Shown here: positions 15,517 through 24,859 of the stretch, in pieces | Layout of the letters: the number at the start of each line of letters is the position of its first letter | Numbering within the stretch: the first letter of the stretch is position 1 | From: Desulfobaculum xiamenense | GTDB taxonomy: Bacteria; Desulfobacterota; Desulfovibrionia; Desulfovibrionales; Desulfovibrionaceae | Reading direction: 5' to 3' | Length of the DNA stretch: 64,000 bases | Assembly: GCF_011927665.1 (NCBI RefSeq) | Contig: NZ_JAATJA010000001.1 | Span: forward strand, 1,035,019 to 1,099,018 | Position numbers and translations under genes: made by a program | The notes under the pieces: generated by a model | Databases searched by the model: none | What the model was told of the DNA's origin: nothing | The model's input: only the letters and a program-made list of their open reading frames with translations

Positions 15517-16935
15517 ATGCCCGACGTCCTCATCATCGACGGTGACACCCGATTCGCCGAAGACCTGTCCGCACGCCTCGCCGCGCGGGGAATGCCCGCG
15601 GACCACTGCCAGACCATGTCGAAGGCCATGGCACGGCTGCATACCGGCAGCTACAAGGCCGTCCTGCTTGGCAACAACCTCCCGGACGGCAAACACCTCG
15701 CATTCCTGCCTGAAATCCGCGACATCCCCTCCCGCCCCGAAGTGCTCGTCATTTCAGACGACATCAATCCGGACGCCGCAGAATCCGCAATCCTCAAGGG
15801 CGCATGGAACTACCTGACCAAACCGCTCAGCCTGCAACGCGTTCTGGCCCTGCTCCAGCGCGTCATGGACTATCACGCCCAATGCACGGCCACCGGTGCA
15901 CCCATTTCCCTTCGGCGCTGCGGCATCGTCGGCAACAGCCGCGCCCTGCTCGCCTGCCTTGATGACGTGGCCCGCGCGGCGGCGGCGGAATCGAACATCC
16001 TGCTCATCGGGGAAACCGGCACGGGAAAAGAGTTGTTCGCCCGCGCCATCCACCTCAACAGCCGCAGGGCGACGCGGCCATTCGTCGTCGTGGATTGCGC
16101 GGCGCTCCCGGACACGCTGGTGGAAAGCATCCTCTTCGGGCACGAGAAGGGGGCCTTCACCAACGCGGAGAACAGGACCGTCGGGCTGGTTCGGCAGGCT
16201 GACGGCGGGACGCTCTTTCTGGACGAGGTGGGCGAACTGGCACCATCCATTCAGAAGGTCTTCCTGCGGGTGCTGGAGGGGCGCAGCTTTCGGCCCGTGG
16301 GCGGAGCACAGGAGATAACCAGCAACTTCCGCCTCGTCGCCGCCACCAATCGCGACCTCGAAACCATGTCCAAGGCGGGAGCCTTCCGGCAGGACCTGTT
16401 CTTCAGACTACGCGGCATGCACATCACCCTGCCCCCGCTGCGCACCATCCCCGAGGACATGAGCGACCTCACCAGCCACTTCGTCGCGCAGCACGCAAAG
16501 CGCCACAAGCTGCCCATCAAGGGCATCTCCCCCGATTTCCTCGAAGCGCTCATGCTCTACGACTGGCCCGGCAACATCCGCGAGCTCATGAACACCGTGG
16601 AACAGGCGCTGACCATGGCCGGTACGGAACCCATCCTCATCCCGCGTCATCTCCCGCGCACCCTTCGCGCGCAGGTGGCGCGGCGCTCCCTCGAAAAGGG
16701 GCAGACCGCGCCGGACGGCTGCTCGCCGCTCGCGGCGGACCCCGCCAGCTTCCCATCCCACGGCACCTACCGGGACCAGCAGATCGCGGAAATGGAAACC
16801 CGCTACCTGACGAGCCTGATGGACGTCTCGCAGGGCAACATCAAGGCCGCCTGCGCCCTCTCCGGCCTGTCCCGCGCCCGCCTGTACGCACTCATGAAGA
16901 CCTACGGCGTGCCGAGGCACCGCAAGGCACGCTGA
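15517..16935 (+). CDS. NtrC-family sigma-54 activator with a pseudo-receiver domain
   Basis: The 472-residue protein has a receiver-like domain (1-120), an AAA+ sigma-54 interaction domain (about 135-375) and a Fis-type HTH at the C-terminus (GNIKAACALSGLSRARLYAL). Walker A is GETGTGKE (165-172) and Walker B GTLFLDEVGE (231-240). The sigma-54 contact loop reads GAFTNA (212-217) instead of the usual GAFTGA. In the receiver, Asp8 and Lys102 are present but the phospho-acceptor position is Gly52 in the motif LLGNNLPDG, so phosphorylation is unlikely. It is divergent from the Hdr operon and is the natural candidate for its regulator, which is an inference. Confidence 0.9.
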   Translation: MPDVLIIDGDTRFAEDLSARLAARGMPADHCQTMSKAMARLHTGSYKAVLLGNNLPDGKHLAFLPEIRDIPSRPEVLVISDDINPDAAESAILKGAWNYLTKPLSLQRVLALLQRVMDYHAQCTATGAPISLRRCGIVGNSRALLACLDDVARAAAAESNILLIGETGTGKELFARAIHLNSRRATRPFVVVDCAALPDTLVESILFGHEKGAFTNAENRTVGLVRQADGGTLFLDEVGELAPSIQKVFLRVLEGRSFRPVGGAQEITSNFRLVAATNRDLETMSKAGAFRQDLFFRLRGMHITLPPLRTIPEDMSDLTSHFVAQHAKRHKLPIKGISPDFLEALMLYDWPGNIRELMNTVEQALTMAGTEPILIPRHLPRTLRAQVARRSLEKGQTAPDGCSPLAADPASFPSHGTYRDQQIAEMETRYLTSLMDVSQGNIKAACALSGLSRARLYALMKTYGVPRHRKAR

Positions 16936-17052
16936 AACACGCGCACACCCCGGCTCACCAAAGGATTCGAGCACGACGAGTTCCGCCGCCCGGCGCTCTG
17001 CCGGATGGTCAGCGCCCCCAATGCGTTCCATAGCCTCCGCAACGACAAGAAA

Positions 17053-17081
17053 GCCCACGGTCATTGCGCATGACCGTGGGC
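17053..17081. terminator. Hairpin terminator between the activator and tRNA-Arg
   Basis: GCCCACGGTCAT pairs perfectly with ATGACCGTGGGC around a 5-base loop. On the minus strand TTTCTTG follows, so it can end minus transcripts, and it lies just beyond the activator gene on the plus strand. Confidence 0.65.
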
Positions 17082-17106
17082 TGCTGTGACTGGCAAATCG
17101 CCAAAA

Positions 17107-17142
17107 TGAAAAAGGGGTCGCGGCGTATAACCGCGACCCCTT
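17107..17142 (-). terminator. Terminator of tRNA-Arg
   Basis: On the minus strand AAGGGGTCGCGG pairs with CCGCGACCCCTT and continues into TTTCATTTT. It starts 12 bases after the tRNA. Confidence 0.85.
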
Positions 17143-17154
17143 GCATTCCGTGGG

Positions 17155-17231
17155 TGGTGGGCAATGCAGGAATCGAACCTGCGGCCTCTAGCTCCGGAGG
17201 CTAGCGCTCTATCCAACTGAGCTAATTGCCC
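17155..17231 (-). tRNA. tRNA-Arg (anticodon CCG)
   Basis: The 77-base gene has acceptor arms GGGCAAT/ATTGCCC, discriminator A and encoded CCA. Anticodon stem CTAGC/GCTAG encloses CTCCGGA, giving CCG. The T arm has GTTCGATTC. Confidence 0.95.
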
Positions 17232-17513
17232 ACAGAAGGAGGAGTTAGTATGCCTCGGGGGCCTGTGTTGTCAAGCGGCATTTTTCAATTTTCACGGGAT
17301 TTCGGATACGGGCCAAGCGCGAATTTCCAACGCCTGCCGCATGAAGAGGACGCTCACGAATGCAGCGCGGTCCTGCGGTGGTGCCACGCTCCCGGCGTCA
17401 CCGTCTCGCTGCGCAACGCGCCGCCTCCATGCGCCAACTCCGCCGCGCCGCCCACCGCCCGGCCCCACCAGCCCGCCTTGTCAATCCGCACAGGCCGATG
17501 CTAATCTTCACGG

Positions 17514-18107
17514 ATGTCGAACATTTCGCAGCACAACACCGCCGCGCCCCGGCGCATCGTCCTCGCCGTGACCGGAGCCAGCGGCATGCCCTATGCCGCC
17601 ACGCTGGCCCGCGCCCTTGGCGAGCGTCCAGACATCGAACTGCACTGCATCGTCTCCAACGCGGCAGGAAAAGTCCTCGAACTCGAAACCGGCGCAGGCG
17701 TGGAGGCCATCACCGCCCATGCCCATCGCGCCTACACGCAGGACGACATCGGCGCAGGCCCGGCCAGCGGATCGTGGCGGCACGACGGCATGATCGTCTG
17801 CCCGTGCTCCATGGCCACGCTTGCGGCTATCGCCTCGGGCGTGGGGACCAACCTCATCCACCGCGCCGCGGACGTCACCCTCAAGGAACGCCGCAGACTG
17901 GTGCTGGTCACGCGGGAAACGCCGCTTGGCCGCATCCACATCGAAAACATGCTACGCGCCGAACAGGCCGGGGCCATCATCATGCCGCCCTGCCCCGGTT
18001 TCTACCTGCAACCGCAATCCGTGCAGGAGCTGGTCAACCAGTTCTGCGGACGCGTGCTCGACATGCTCAACGTCCCGCACGCGCTGTCCGGCCGCTGGGA
18101 AGGCTGA
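17514..18107 (+). CDS. ubiX: UbiX-family flavin prenyltransferase
   Basis: The 197-residue flavoprotein carries the UbiX marks: [10 protein letters not shown] near residue 20, the [16 protein letters not shown] segment near 97, and [11 protein letters not shown] near 130. UbiX makes prenylated FMN, the cofactor of UbiD-type decarboxylases. In a futalosine-pathway organism it most likely serves a UbiD-like menaquinone enzyme; the window also holds mqnC. The ATG at 17514 is the first start in frame and gives a family-like N-terminus, but its ribosome-binding site is weak. The UPF0173 gene follows after 35 bases and may share the message. Confidence 0.88.
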   Translation: MSNISQHNTAAPRRIVLAVTGASGMPYAATLARALGERPDIELHCIVSNAAGKVLELETGAGVEAITAHAHRAYTQDDIGAGPASGSWRHDGMIVCPCSMATLAAIASGVGTNLIHRAADVTLKERRRLVLVTRETPLGRIHIENMLRAEQAGAIIMPPCPGFYLQPQSVQELVNQFCGRVLDMLNVPHALSGRWEG

Positions 18108-18142
18108 CGACTGGCGCAACGCACGACACAAGGAGACAGTCC

Positions 18143-18838
18143 ATGACGAACACGCTCACATGGTACGGCCATGCCAATTTCAAGATACAAACTCCCGGCG
18201 CGACCATCCTCGTGGACCCGTTCTTCGACGGGAACCCCACCAGCCCCATCCGCGCCGCAGCCATCGACTCGGCGGACCTCGTGCTCATCACCCACGACCA
18301 CGGCGACCACGTCGGCAGCGCGGTGGATATCTGCACCCGCACCGGCGCACAGCTCGTCGCCATCGTAGGCACAGCCGAAAAGCTCCGCGACGCGGGCGTC
18401 CCCGCCGGGCAGATCGCCAACGGCATCGGGATGAACATCGGCGGCACCATCACCCTCAAGGGCATCGACATCACCATGACGCAGGCCTTCCACACCTCGG
18501 AATCCGGCGCGCCCGCAGGGTACATCATCACCCTTGAAAACGGCTTCACGATCTACCACGCCGGAGACACCGGCATCTTCGCCAGCATGGAGCTGTGGGG
18601 GCAACTGCGCGACATCGACCTCGCCCTGTTGCCCATCGGCAGCGTCTTCACCATGGACCCGGCACAGGCCGCCCTCGCCTGCAAGCTGTTGCGCTGCCGC
18701 AGCGTGCTGCCCATGCACTGGGGCACCTTCCCAGTGCTGGAGCAAAACACGGCCGCATTCGCCAAGGCCCTCGCCGCCACCGCGCCCGGCACCCGCCTGC
18801 TGCGCGCGGACATCGGCACGCCCCTCGCCCTCGACTGA
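18143..18838 (+). CDS. UPF0173-type metallo-beta-lactamase-fold hydrolase
   Basis: The 231-residue protein shows the small metal-dependent hydrolase pattern: LTWYGHANF at the start, [10 protein letters not shown] (metal ligands) near residue 51, AFHTSESG near 114, YHAGDTGIF near 135 and LPMHWGTFP near 190. These residues fit a dinuclear metal site. The family is related to UlaG and of uncertain substrate. The start at 18143 follows AAGGAGACAGTCC. Two terminator hairpins follow. Confidence 0.88.
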   Translation: MTNTLTWYGHANFKIQTPGATILVDPFFDGNPTSPIRAAAIDSADLVLITHDHGDHVGSAVDICTRTGAQLVAIVGTAEKLRDAGVPAGQIANGIGMNIGGTITLKGIDITMTQAFHTSESGAPAGYIITLENGFTIYHAGDTGIFASMELWGQLRDIDLALLPIGSVFTMDPAQAALACKLLRCRSVLPMHWGTFPVLEQNTAAFAKALAATAPGTRLLRADIGTPLALD

Positions 18839-18861
18839 TCCGACACGACCGACACACAAAA

Positions 18862-18892
18862 ACGGGCGACTGCGCATGGCGCAGCCGCCCGT
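18862..18892 (+). terminator. Hairpin after the UPF0173 gene
   Basis: ACGGGCG-A-CTGCGC pairs with GCGCAG-C-CGCCCGT around AT(G). Only a weak T-rich stretch follows. Confidence 0.55.
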
Positions 18893-18919
18893 TGCCTCTT
18901 CATGCGGACCGAAAGAAGA

Positions 18920-18952
18920 AACCGGCACGCAGGGCTGTTGCGTGCCGGTTTT
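18920..18952 (+). terminator. Rho-independent terminator
   Basis: AACCGGCACGC pairs with GCGTGCCGGTT, followed by TTC. It is the second hairpin after the UPF0173 gene. Confidence 0.7.
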
Positions 18953-19187
18953 CAGGAGGCATGGCTGTTGCGGACTGCGGCATGGAAGAGGGAAATCATC
19001 CGCAGATTGCTCCAACCTGTCCGCCGCGCCGAAGCTGGAGGCAATGGCCAACCAGCGCAGGATAAAGCGGACAAAATCAATCCAGATTGTTTAAGTCCAG
19101 ATACAAAAGTACAGTCGCACTGTCAAGCGCTGACGGGATAGCCTCCCAAAATCAGAAAAACAACCGCTGTACGCCAGCACATTCCCG

Positions 19188-19625
19188 TCAGTCCTCGTCC
19201 GACAGGATGGTTTCCTTGGACACCGGGGAATTCATGAGGTCCGCAAGAGTGATGGCCGCCAGCCCATCACGCAGAGCGCGCGAGGCGTTGAGCCATGCGT
19301 TGCGTGTGCGGCACTCGGCGGAGCGCTCACAACTGTCCGGCTCGGCGCAGCACTTCGTGAGGTTGATGCCATCTTCCATGATGTCCACGATGCGCGCGAG
19401 GGTAATGTCCTCGGGCCCAACGGCCAGAGTGTGCCCCCCAGTCGCCCCGCGAGTGCTGGAGACGAGGCGCGCCTTCTTGAGCGGCTTGATGATCTGCTCG
19501 ATGAACTGTACGGAAATGCCGGTATGCTCGGATAGGAGCGAGGCCCGAAGCGGCCCCTCTCCCATGTGCGAAGCGAGATCGAGCAGAAGGCGCGTGGCGT
19601 AGCGGGAACGGGCTGAAAGCTTCAT
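19188..19625 (-). CDS. Rrf2-family transcription regulator with an IscR-like Fe-S ligand pattern
   Basis: The 145-residue protein begins MKLSARSRYATRLLLDLA, typical of Rrf2 winged-helix regulators. Cysteines 93, 99 and 105 are spaced C-x5-C-x5-C, exactly the cluster-ligand spacing of IscR, with an extra Cys at 92. It probably senses Fe-S status, redox state or nitric oxide. No isc or other obvious target genes are next to it; it converges on UPF0173 and lies 159 bases downstream of the uvrC stop. Its promoter overlaps a short palindrome, which suggests autoregulation. Confidence 0.88.
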   Translation of the reverse strand: MKLSARSRYATRLLLDLASHMGEGPLRASLLSEHTGISVQFIEQIIKPLKKARLVSSTRGATGGHTLAVGPEDITLARIVDIMEDGINLTKCCAEPDSCERSAECRTRNAWLNASRALRDGLAAITLADLMNSPVSKETILSDED

Positions 19626-19684
19626 TGTGTCGTCTCTCTTATGGTAATGACCAAAGCGGCCATTCCTGTGATGCGTTGCGTTCC

Positions 19685-19713
19685 CGATTAAAGTAATCCG
19701 GATTCGCCGTCAA
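19685..19713 (-). promoter_or_regulatory. Promoter and candidate auto-operator of the Rrf2 gene
   Basis: On the minus strand TTGACG (19708-19713) and TAATCG (19685-19690) are 17 bases apart. The palindrome GATTA-AAG-TAATC (19686-19698) overlaps the -10 box, a good place for autorepression. Confidence 0.5.
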
Positions 19714-19784
19714 GAGAAGCCCCCTCTCGGCAACGCCACGCCCGCCTGCCCGCACACGCGAAACGCTCCGCCCCCGCCACGCAT

Positions 19785-21605
19785 TCACGCCTTGAGCGCA
19801 CGCAGCGCCGCATGCAGCGCAGCCGCACGCTTTGGCCCAAGCCCCGGCACCCGGCGCAATTCGTCGATATCCGCCGCCCGCATGGCCTCGATGGAACCGA
19901 AGGCGTCCCACAACTGTCGCGCCATTTTCGGGCCGATTCCCGGCAGACTCGCAAGCTCGCTATGCAAGAGCTTCGTCTTGCGCCCCACGCGCTGCCGACC
20001 GATGACATGGGCATGCGCCGTGTCGCGCACACGTTGCAGAAACAGCAGTTCCGCACTGCCGGGCCGAATGGGCAAAGGATTGGAGCGCCCGGGCAGGAAG
20101 ATGCGGTCCTCCAGCGCACCGGCGCGGCGGTCCGGTCCGGCACCGGGCTGGCCAACGGCCTTGGCGATGCCCGCAATGGGCCACGCCTCGGGGCGTCCGG
20201 CCTCGGCAAGCGCGCGGGCAACCGCCGCCACCTGTCCCCGACCACCGTCGATGAGCACGAGGTCCGGCTCGGGCAGGTCGGAATCGAGCCGCCGCACGGC
20301 CCACGCGGCCAGAGCGGCATAGTCGTCACCCGTGCCCTCAAGTTCCTCGAAGGCGTAGGTCCGGTAATCGTCCGTGAGCGGCGCTCCATCCTCAAAGACC
20401 ACCAGCCCGGCCCGCATGCCCTGCCCGCCGAGGTGTGAGACGTCCACGCACTCCACACGCCGCGCGGGGCGCGGCAGATGCAGCGCCCGTCGCAGAAGCT
20501 CCGCGATGTCCTCGCCGCCCTCGCGGGGCGCAGCCTGTCCGGCGTTGGCCCTCGCCAGTTCGAGGAGTTTCTTCTCCTCGCCGCCGTGCGCCGCGCGAAG
20601 CCGCACCGGTCCCTGCCGGTATTCCTGCAACACGTCGGCCAGCGCGGGATCGTCCGGCTCCCACGGCAACAGGATGCGCTCCGGAATGAACCGGCTGCGC
20701 GAATAGAACTGCGTCAAGAATCCGGCGACCGCCTCCGGGCCTTCCTCCAGCCCAAGGCCGGACCAGAAGAAACTCTTGCACCCGATAAGCCGCCCCTGCC
20801 GAATGAACAGCAGCGCCAGCCCAAGCCCGCCGCTCGTCTCGGCCACGGCCACCACGTCGAGATCCGTCCGCGTGCCGAGCACCACGGACTGCCGCTCCAC
20901 GGTGGCCTCCACGGCGCGGATTTGATCGCGCAGGCGGGCCGCCTTCTCGAACTCCAAATTCTCGGACGCGGCCAGCATCTCGGAGCGCAACTGCTCGGTC
21001 AGCTCGCCCGCGCGCCCGGCGAGAAACATCTCCACCTGCCGCACCACGGCGGCGTAGTCCGCCAAGGGGACCACCTTCACGCACGGGGCGAGGCATTGGC
21101 CTATGTGATGATACAGGCAGGGGCGCACGCGGTTGGCGAAGGTTCTGTCCCCGCACTTGCGAAGCGGAAACATCCGCCCGACGAGCTTCCACGTCTCGCG
21201 CGCGGCGGCGGCCGAAGTGAAGGGGCCGTAGTACACGGAGCCATCGCGCACCACGCGGCGGGTCATGGTCAGGCGCGGATAGTCGTGCCGCCGGGAGAGC
21301 TGCATCAGCACGTACTGCTTGTCGTCGCGCAGGACGATATTGTAGCGCGGGCGGTGCTTTTTGATCAGGCTCGCCTCCAGCAGCAGGGCTTCCTTCTCCG
21401 TGGCGGTGTGCAGGGTCTCGATGTCGGCAATGTGCGAGACCATCAGCCGCGTCTTCGGCGTCTGCTGGGCCGGACTGCGAAAATACGAGGACAGGCGGGC
21501 GCGAAGGCTCTTGGCCTTGCCCACGTAGATGATGCGCCCCTTGGCGTCCTTCATCAGGTACACGCCGGGCGTGGTCGGAAATGCGGCGGAGTCGAATTCG
21601 TACAT
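19785..21605 (-). CDS. uvrC: UvrABC excinuclease subunit C
   Basis: The 606-residue protein is a full-length UvrC. The N-terminal GIY-YIG nuclease domain is visible (PGVYLMKDAKGRIIYVGKAK). A UVR motif (LEFEKAARLRDQI) lies near residue 210, the RNase H-like 5' incision domain includes ECVDVSHLGGQGM near 380 and LVLIDGGRGQ near 450, and the C-terminus has paired helix-hairpin-helix elements (LPGIGPKMARQLW and VPGLGPKRAAAL). It makes the dual incision in nucleotide-excision repair with UvrB. The gene stands alone, divergent from the porin gene. Confidence 0.97.
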   Translation of the reverse strand: MYEFDSAAFPTTPGVYLMKDAKGRIIYVGKAKSLRARLSSYFRSPAQQTPKTRLMVSHIADIETLHTATEKEALLLEASLIKKHRPRYNIVLRDDKQYVLMQLSRRHDYPRLTMTRRVVRDGSVYYGPFTSAAAARETWKLVGRMFPLRKCGDRTFANRVRPCLYHHIGQCLAPCVKVVPLADYAAVVRQVEMFLAGRAGELTEQLRSEMLAASENLEFEKAARLRDQIRAVEATVERQSVVLGTRTDLDVVAVAETSGGLGLALLFIRQGRLIGCKSFFWSGLGLEEGPEAVAGFLTQFYSRSRFIPERILLPWEPDDPALADVLQEYRQGPVRLRAAHGGEEKKLLELARANAGQAAPREGGEDIAELLRRALHLPRPARRVECVDVSHLGGQGMRAGLVVFEDGAPLTDDYRTYAFEELEGTGDDYAALAAWAVRRLDSDLPEPDLVLIDGGRGQVAAVARALAEAGRPEAWPIAGIAKAVGQPGAGPDRRAGALEDRIFLPGRSNPLPIRPGSAELLFLQRVRDTAHAHVIGRQRVGRKTKLLHSELASLPGIGPKMARQLWDAFGSIEAMRAADIDELRRVPGLGPKRAAALHAALRALKA

Positions 21606-21973
21606 GATGGATGGTGATACACCAGACGCCCGCGCTTGTCCGCAGCGGCGGTGGGCGGCACAGCGTTACAAATTTGTCACCGCCGGAAAAGCAAAACTCC
21701 CGAAGGGGCGGCCATCGGCTGAAAAAGAGACAAAGTCGACTACAAATAGCCCGTAAAAACAGCATCTTATTGTCATCACCCCACCCGCGCATCCAAAGAA
21801 GTTCAAAATCCTGTACGGTAAAAAAAATTAAACAAGCGCCATTTTTCTGGCCTTTCGCTCTTGCCAGCCGAATTGAAAGGCGATAATCACGCAGTTGAAC
21901 CTGGGCGCAATTCAGGTTCACTGGCGTCGGGACCCTGACTTTTGCTCAAAGCAAAACAAAGAAGGAATCTACA
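21606..21973. other. Divergent uvrC/porin control region with two leader hairpins
   Basis: This 368-base region is AT-richer than its surroundings. In the porin leader TGAACCTG (21896-21903) pairs with CAGGTTCA (21913-21920) and TTTTGC (21940-21945) with GCAAAA (21951-21956), just before the ribosome-binding site AAGGAAT. They may stabilise the abundant porin mRNA or be targets of a small RNA. No promoter is convincing. Confidence 0.5.
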
Positions 21974-23314
21974 ATGAAACGCATTCTTACTCTGGCCCTC
22001 GTGGCCGCCTTCGTCCTCGGCGTGGCTGGCTTTGCCTCCGCCAAGGAAGTGCAGATGAAGGCCCAGTTCGTCCACATGCTGCAGTGGACCGACAACACCG
22101 ATTTCACCGATGACAACAACGAAGACGACTTCAAGGCCGACCAGCGCGTTCGCGTGTACTTCGACTACGTCGCTTCCGAGTCCCTCAACGCCGTGCTCGG
22201 TTTCGAAATCAACTCCGAGTGGGGTAACGCTGGCGAGGGTGGCGCTCTGGCCACCGACGGCGACACCGTCCTCGTGAAGCACGCCTACACCAACTTCGTT
22301 GTGCCCGGCACCTCCGTCAACGTCCGCCTCGGCCTGCAGCCCGTCGCTTGGAAGGGTGCCTACGGCAACCCGATCTTCGACGACGACGCCGCTGGCATCA
22401 TCGTGACCTCCCCCATCACCGACCAGGTCTCCCTGGCTCTGGGCTGGGTCCGCGCTTACGACGACCTCAAGGCTGGCACCGCTGACGGCGCCACCGAAGA
22501 CGACATGGACATCTTCACCGCCATCCTGCCCGTGCAGGGCGACGGCTTTGGCGTGACCCCCTACGTCATCTACTCCCAGCTTGGCAAGGACGGCTTCAAC
22601 GCCCTTACCGCCACTGATATGGTTACCCCCGGTCTCGTTTCCATGGCTCCCGTGGCCGTGGACGACAACGTCACCGCTTGGTGGGGCGGCGTCAACTTCG
22701 AGCTGTCCATGTTCGATCCCTTCACCTTCAAGGGCGACGTGATCTACGGCACCGTTGACGGCGACGAAGAAGCCAACGACCGTTCCGGTTGGTTCATGGA
22801 CCTCGGCGCCGAGTACAAGATGGACTTCGGCACCCTGGGCCTGGCCCTCGTGTACGGCACCGGCGACGACGACGACCTGTCCGACGGCTCCGAGGCCATG
22901 CCCGTGCTGAACGACTCCGGTTTCGGCCTGACCCACCTCGGCTTCTCCGGCGCCACCACCGGCGGCTATGACTCCGCCCTGGGCACCGCCCGCTACGACA
23001 TGTGGGCCATCGGCGCCTACCTGGCCGACTTCTCCTTCGTGGAGAACCTGTCCCACAAGCTGATCGTCGTGTACGGTCAGGGCACCACCGACGGCGAGGC
23101 TGTTAAGGGCTACGCTGGCAACTTCGGTCCCTCCATCACCGACGAAGACTCCTTCGTGGAAGTCAACTTCGACTCCACCTACCAGATCTACGAGAACCTG
23201 GCTTGCATCGTCGAGCTCGGCTACATCAATCTGGACCTGGACGAGGACGTTTGGGGCACCGACGACACCGACGACGCTCTGAAGGCCGCCTTCTACCTGA
23301 AGTACGACTTCTAA
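21974..23314 (+). CDS. Major outer-membrane porin, Desulfovibrio type
   Basis: The 446-residue precursor has a clear signal peptide (MKRILTLALVAAFVLGVAGF, cleavage after ASA near residue 23) and a mature chain rich in alternating polar/aromatic strands and Asp-rich loops, ending in an aromatic residue (YLKYDF) as beta-barrel proteins do. The pattern, including QRVRVYFDYVASES, matches the homotrimeric porins abundant in Desulfovibrio outer membranes. It uses more T-ending codons (GCT, GTT, GGT) than its neighbours, consistent with very high expression. The gene is monocistronic, with AAGGAAT upstream and a very strong terminator downstream. Confidence 0.9.
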   Translation: MKRILTLALVAAFVLGVAGFASAKEVQMKAQFVHMLQWTDNTDFTDDNNEDDFKADQRVRVYFDYVASESLNAVLGFEINSEWGNAGEGGALATDGDTVLVKHAYTNFVVPGTSVNVRLGLQPVAWKGAYGNPIFDDDAAGIIVTSPITDQVSLALGWVRAYDDLKAGTADGATEDDMDIFTAILPVQGDGFGVTPYVIYSQLGKDGFNALTATDMVTPGLVSMAPVAVDDNVTAWWGGVNFELSMFDPFTFKGDVIYGTVDGDEEANDRSGWFMDLGAEYKMDFGTLGLALVYGTGDDDDLSDGSEAMPVLNDSGFGLTHLGFSGATTGGYDSALGTARYDMWAIGAYLADFSFVENLSHKLIVVYGQGTTDGEAVKGYAGNFGPSITDEDSFVEVNFDSTYQIYENLACIVELGYINLDLDEDVWGTDDTDDALKAAFYLKYDF

Positions 23315-23348
23315 GTCGGTTGTCCGACTTCCACCCGACGCCACTTTC

Positions 23349-23382
23349 GGCCGGGGCCTTTTGGCCCCGGCCTTTTTCTTTT
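23349..23382 (+). terminator. Strong terminator of the porin gene
   Basis: GGCCGGGGCC pairs with GGCCCCGGCC around TTTT, followed by TTTTTCTTTT. Confidence 0.93.
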
Positions 23383-23554
23383 CCAAACCCAGCCCACACG
23401 CAGGCTGGGCTTTCGATTTCAAATCCCCAGCCACACGCCGCTCTCGACTTTTCCCGCGCACTTTCCTATACCTCCCGGTTCAGGCAAAAGATTTCCGTAC
23501 CGAGCATCCATTCGGAGCGCGGCACCACGGTTCAACCCCACAAGGAGACGCACC

Positions 23555-24859
23555 ATGCCCTGCCGGAAGATCGCATACAGCGGTCCTGACGATTTCGGCT
23601 CCATCCGGGAATGGCTTTCCGGACGCGAGAATCCCGGCCAGAACGTCGATACGCTGGTTCGGGACATCATCGACACGGTTCGCGAACGCGGCGACGAAGC
23701 GCTGGCCGAATACGGCCGCAAGTTCGACTGCTCAACCCTCACCGCAGACGCGCTCCATGTGCGACACCACGAAATCGAAGCCGCCCTTACCGAGATTCCC
23801 GCCGAGGACATGGACATCCTGCGCGAAGCCGCCGCCAATATTCGCGCCTTCCACGAGGGCCAAAAGGAAAACTCGTGGTGGACCACCCGGCCCGACGGCA
23901 CCATCCTCGGCCAGATGGTCAACCCCGTGGACCGCGTTGGCCTTTACGTTCCCGGCGGACAGGGCGGGCAGACGCCGCTCATCTCCAGCCTGCTCATGAA
24001 CGCCATCCCCGCGCAGGTGGCAGGCGTGAAGGATATCGCCGTGGTCTCGCCGCCGCGCCCTGATGGCACGCTGAACCCCACGCTGCTGGCCACTGCGCAT
24101 ATGCTCGGCATCACCGAAATCTACCGCGCGGGCAGCGCATGGGCCATCGCCGCGCTGACCTACGGCACGCAGACCATCCGCCCCGTGGACGTCATCGCCG
24201 GACCGGGCAACATTTTCGTGACCACGGCCAAGCGCCTGCTCACGGGCAAGGTCGGCATCGACATGATCGCCGGCCCCAGCGAAATCTGCATCCTCGCCGA
24301 CTCCACGGCCAACGCGCAGTGGCTGGCGGCGGATATGCTTTCACAGGCGGAGCACGACGCGCTGGCCTCGGCCATGCTCGTCACCACGGACGCCGCGCTG
24401 GCCGAAGCGGTGCGCGAGGCGCTGGCCGAACAGCTCGAAGCCCTGCCGCGCGCGGAGATTGCCCGCAAGTCCCTTGCCGACTGGAGCGCCATCATCACCT
24501 GCGCGGACCTCGCCACGGCGGCGGACATCGTGAATAGCATCGCTCCCGAGCACCTCGAACTTTCCGTGGCCGACCCGTGGAGCATGCTCGGCTCCATCCG
24601 CCACGCCGGTGCCATCTTCATGGGCCACCACGCACCCGAGCCGGTGGGCGACTACTTCGCTGGCCCGAACCACGTACTGCCCACCCTCGGCACGGCACGC
24701 TTCTCGTCCGCGCTTTCGGTGCAGACCTTCTGCAAGAAGTCGAGCATTATCGCCACGCAGCCGAACTTCACGGCCACGCACGGCGCGAAGATCGCCCGCC
24801 TCGCCCGGCTCGAAGGCCTCGAAGCCCACGCCCGCAGCGTGGAACAGCGCCTGAAATAA
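23555..24859 (+). CDS. hisD: Histidinol dehydrogenase
   Basis: The 434-residue enzyme catalyses the last two steps of histidine synthesis, L-histidinol to L-histidine with NAD+ and Zn2+. Recognisable segments are VGLYVPGG near residue 130, [14 protein letters not shown] near 215, [10 protein letters not shown] near 240, [11 protein letters not shown] near 265 and APEHLELSV near 330, which carry substrate and zinc ligands. Length is normal. The start at 23555 follows AAGGAGACGCACC. It is isolated from other his genes. Confidence 0.96.
   Translation: MPCRKIAYSGPDDFGSIREWLSGRENPGQNVDTLVRDIIDTVRERGDEALAEYGRKFDCSTLTADALHVRHHEIEAALTEIPAEDMDILREAAANIRAFHEGQKENSWWTTRPDGTILGQMVNPVDRVGLYVPGGQGGQTPLISSLLMNAIPAQVAGVKDIAVVSPPRPDGTLNPTLLATAHMLGITEIYRAGSAWAIAALTYGTQTIRPVDVIAGPGNIFVTTAKRLLTGKVGIDMIAGPSEICILADSTANAQWLAADMLSQAEHDALASAMLVTTDAALAEAVREALAEQLEALPRAEIARKSLADWSAIITCADLATAADIVNSIAPEHLELSVADPWSMLGSIRHAGAIFMGHHAPEPVGDYFAGPNHVLPTLGTARFSSALSVQTFCKKSSIIATQPNFTATHGAKIARLARLEGLEAHARSVEQRLK

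Larger units (their letters stand above)
18839..19187. other. Convergent spacer
   Basis: This 349-base spacer lies between the UPF0173 gene and the end of the opposing Rrf2 gene. Apart from the two hairpins I see nothing in it. Confidence 0.5.

Noticed and set aside
21887-23461. A 524-residue minus-strand frame opposite the porin gene
   Set aside because: Antisense shadow; valine/glycine-rich composition follows from the complement of porin codons.
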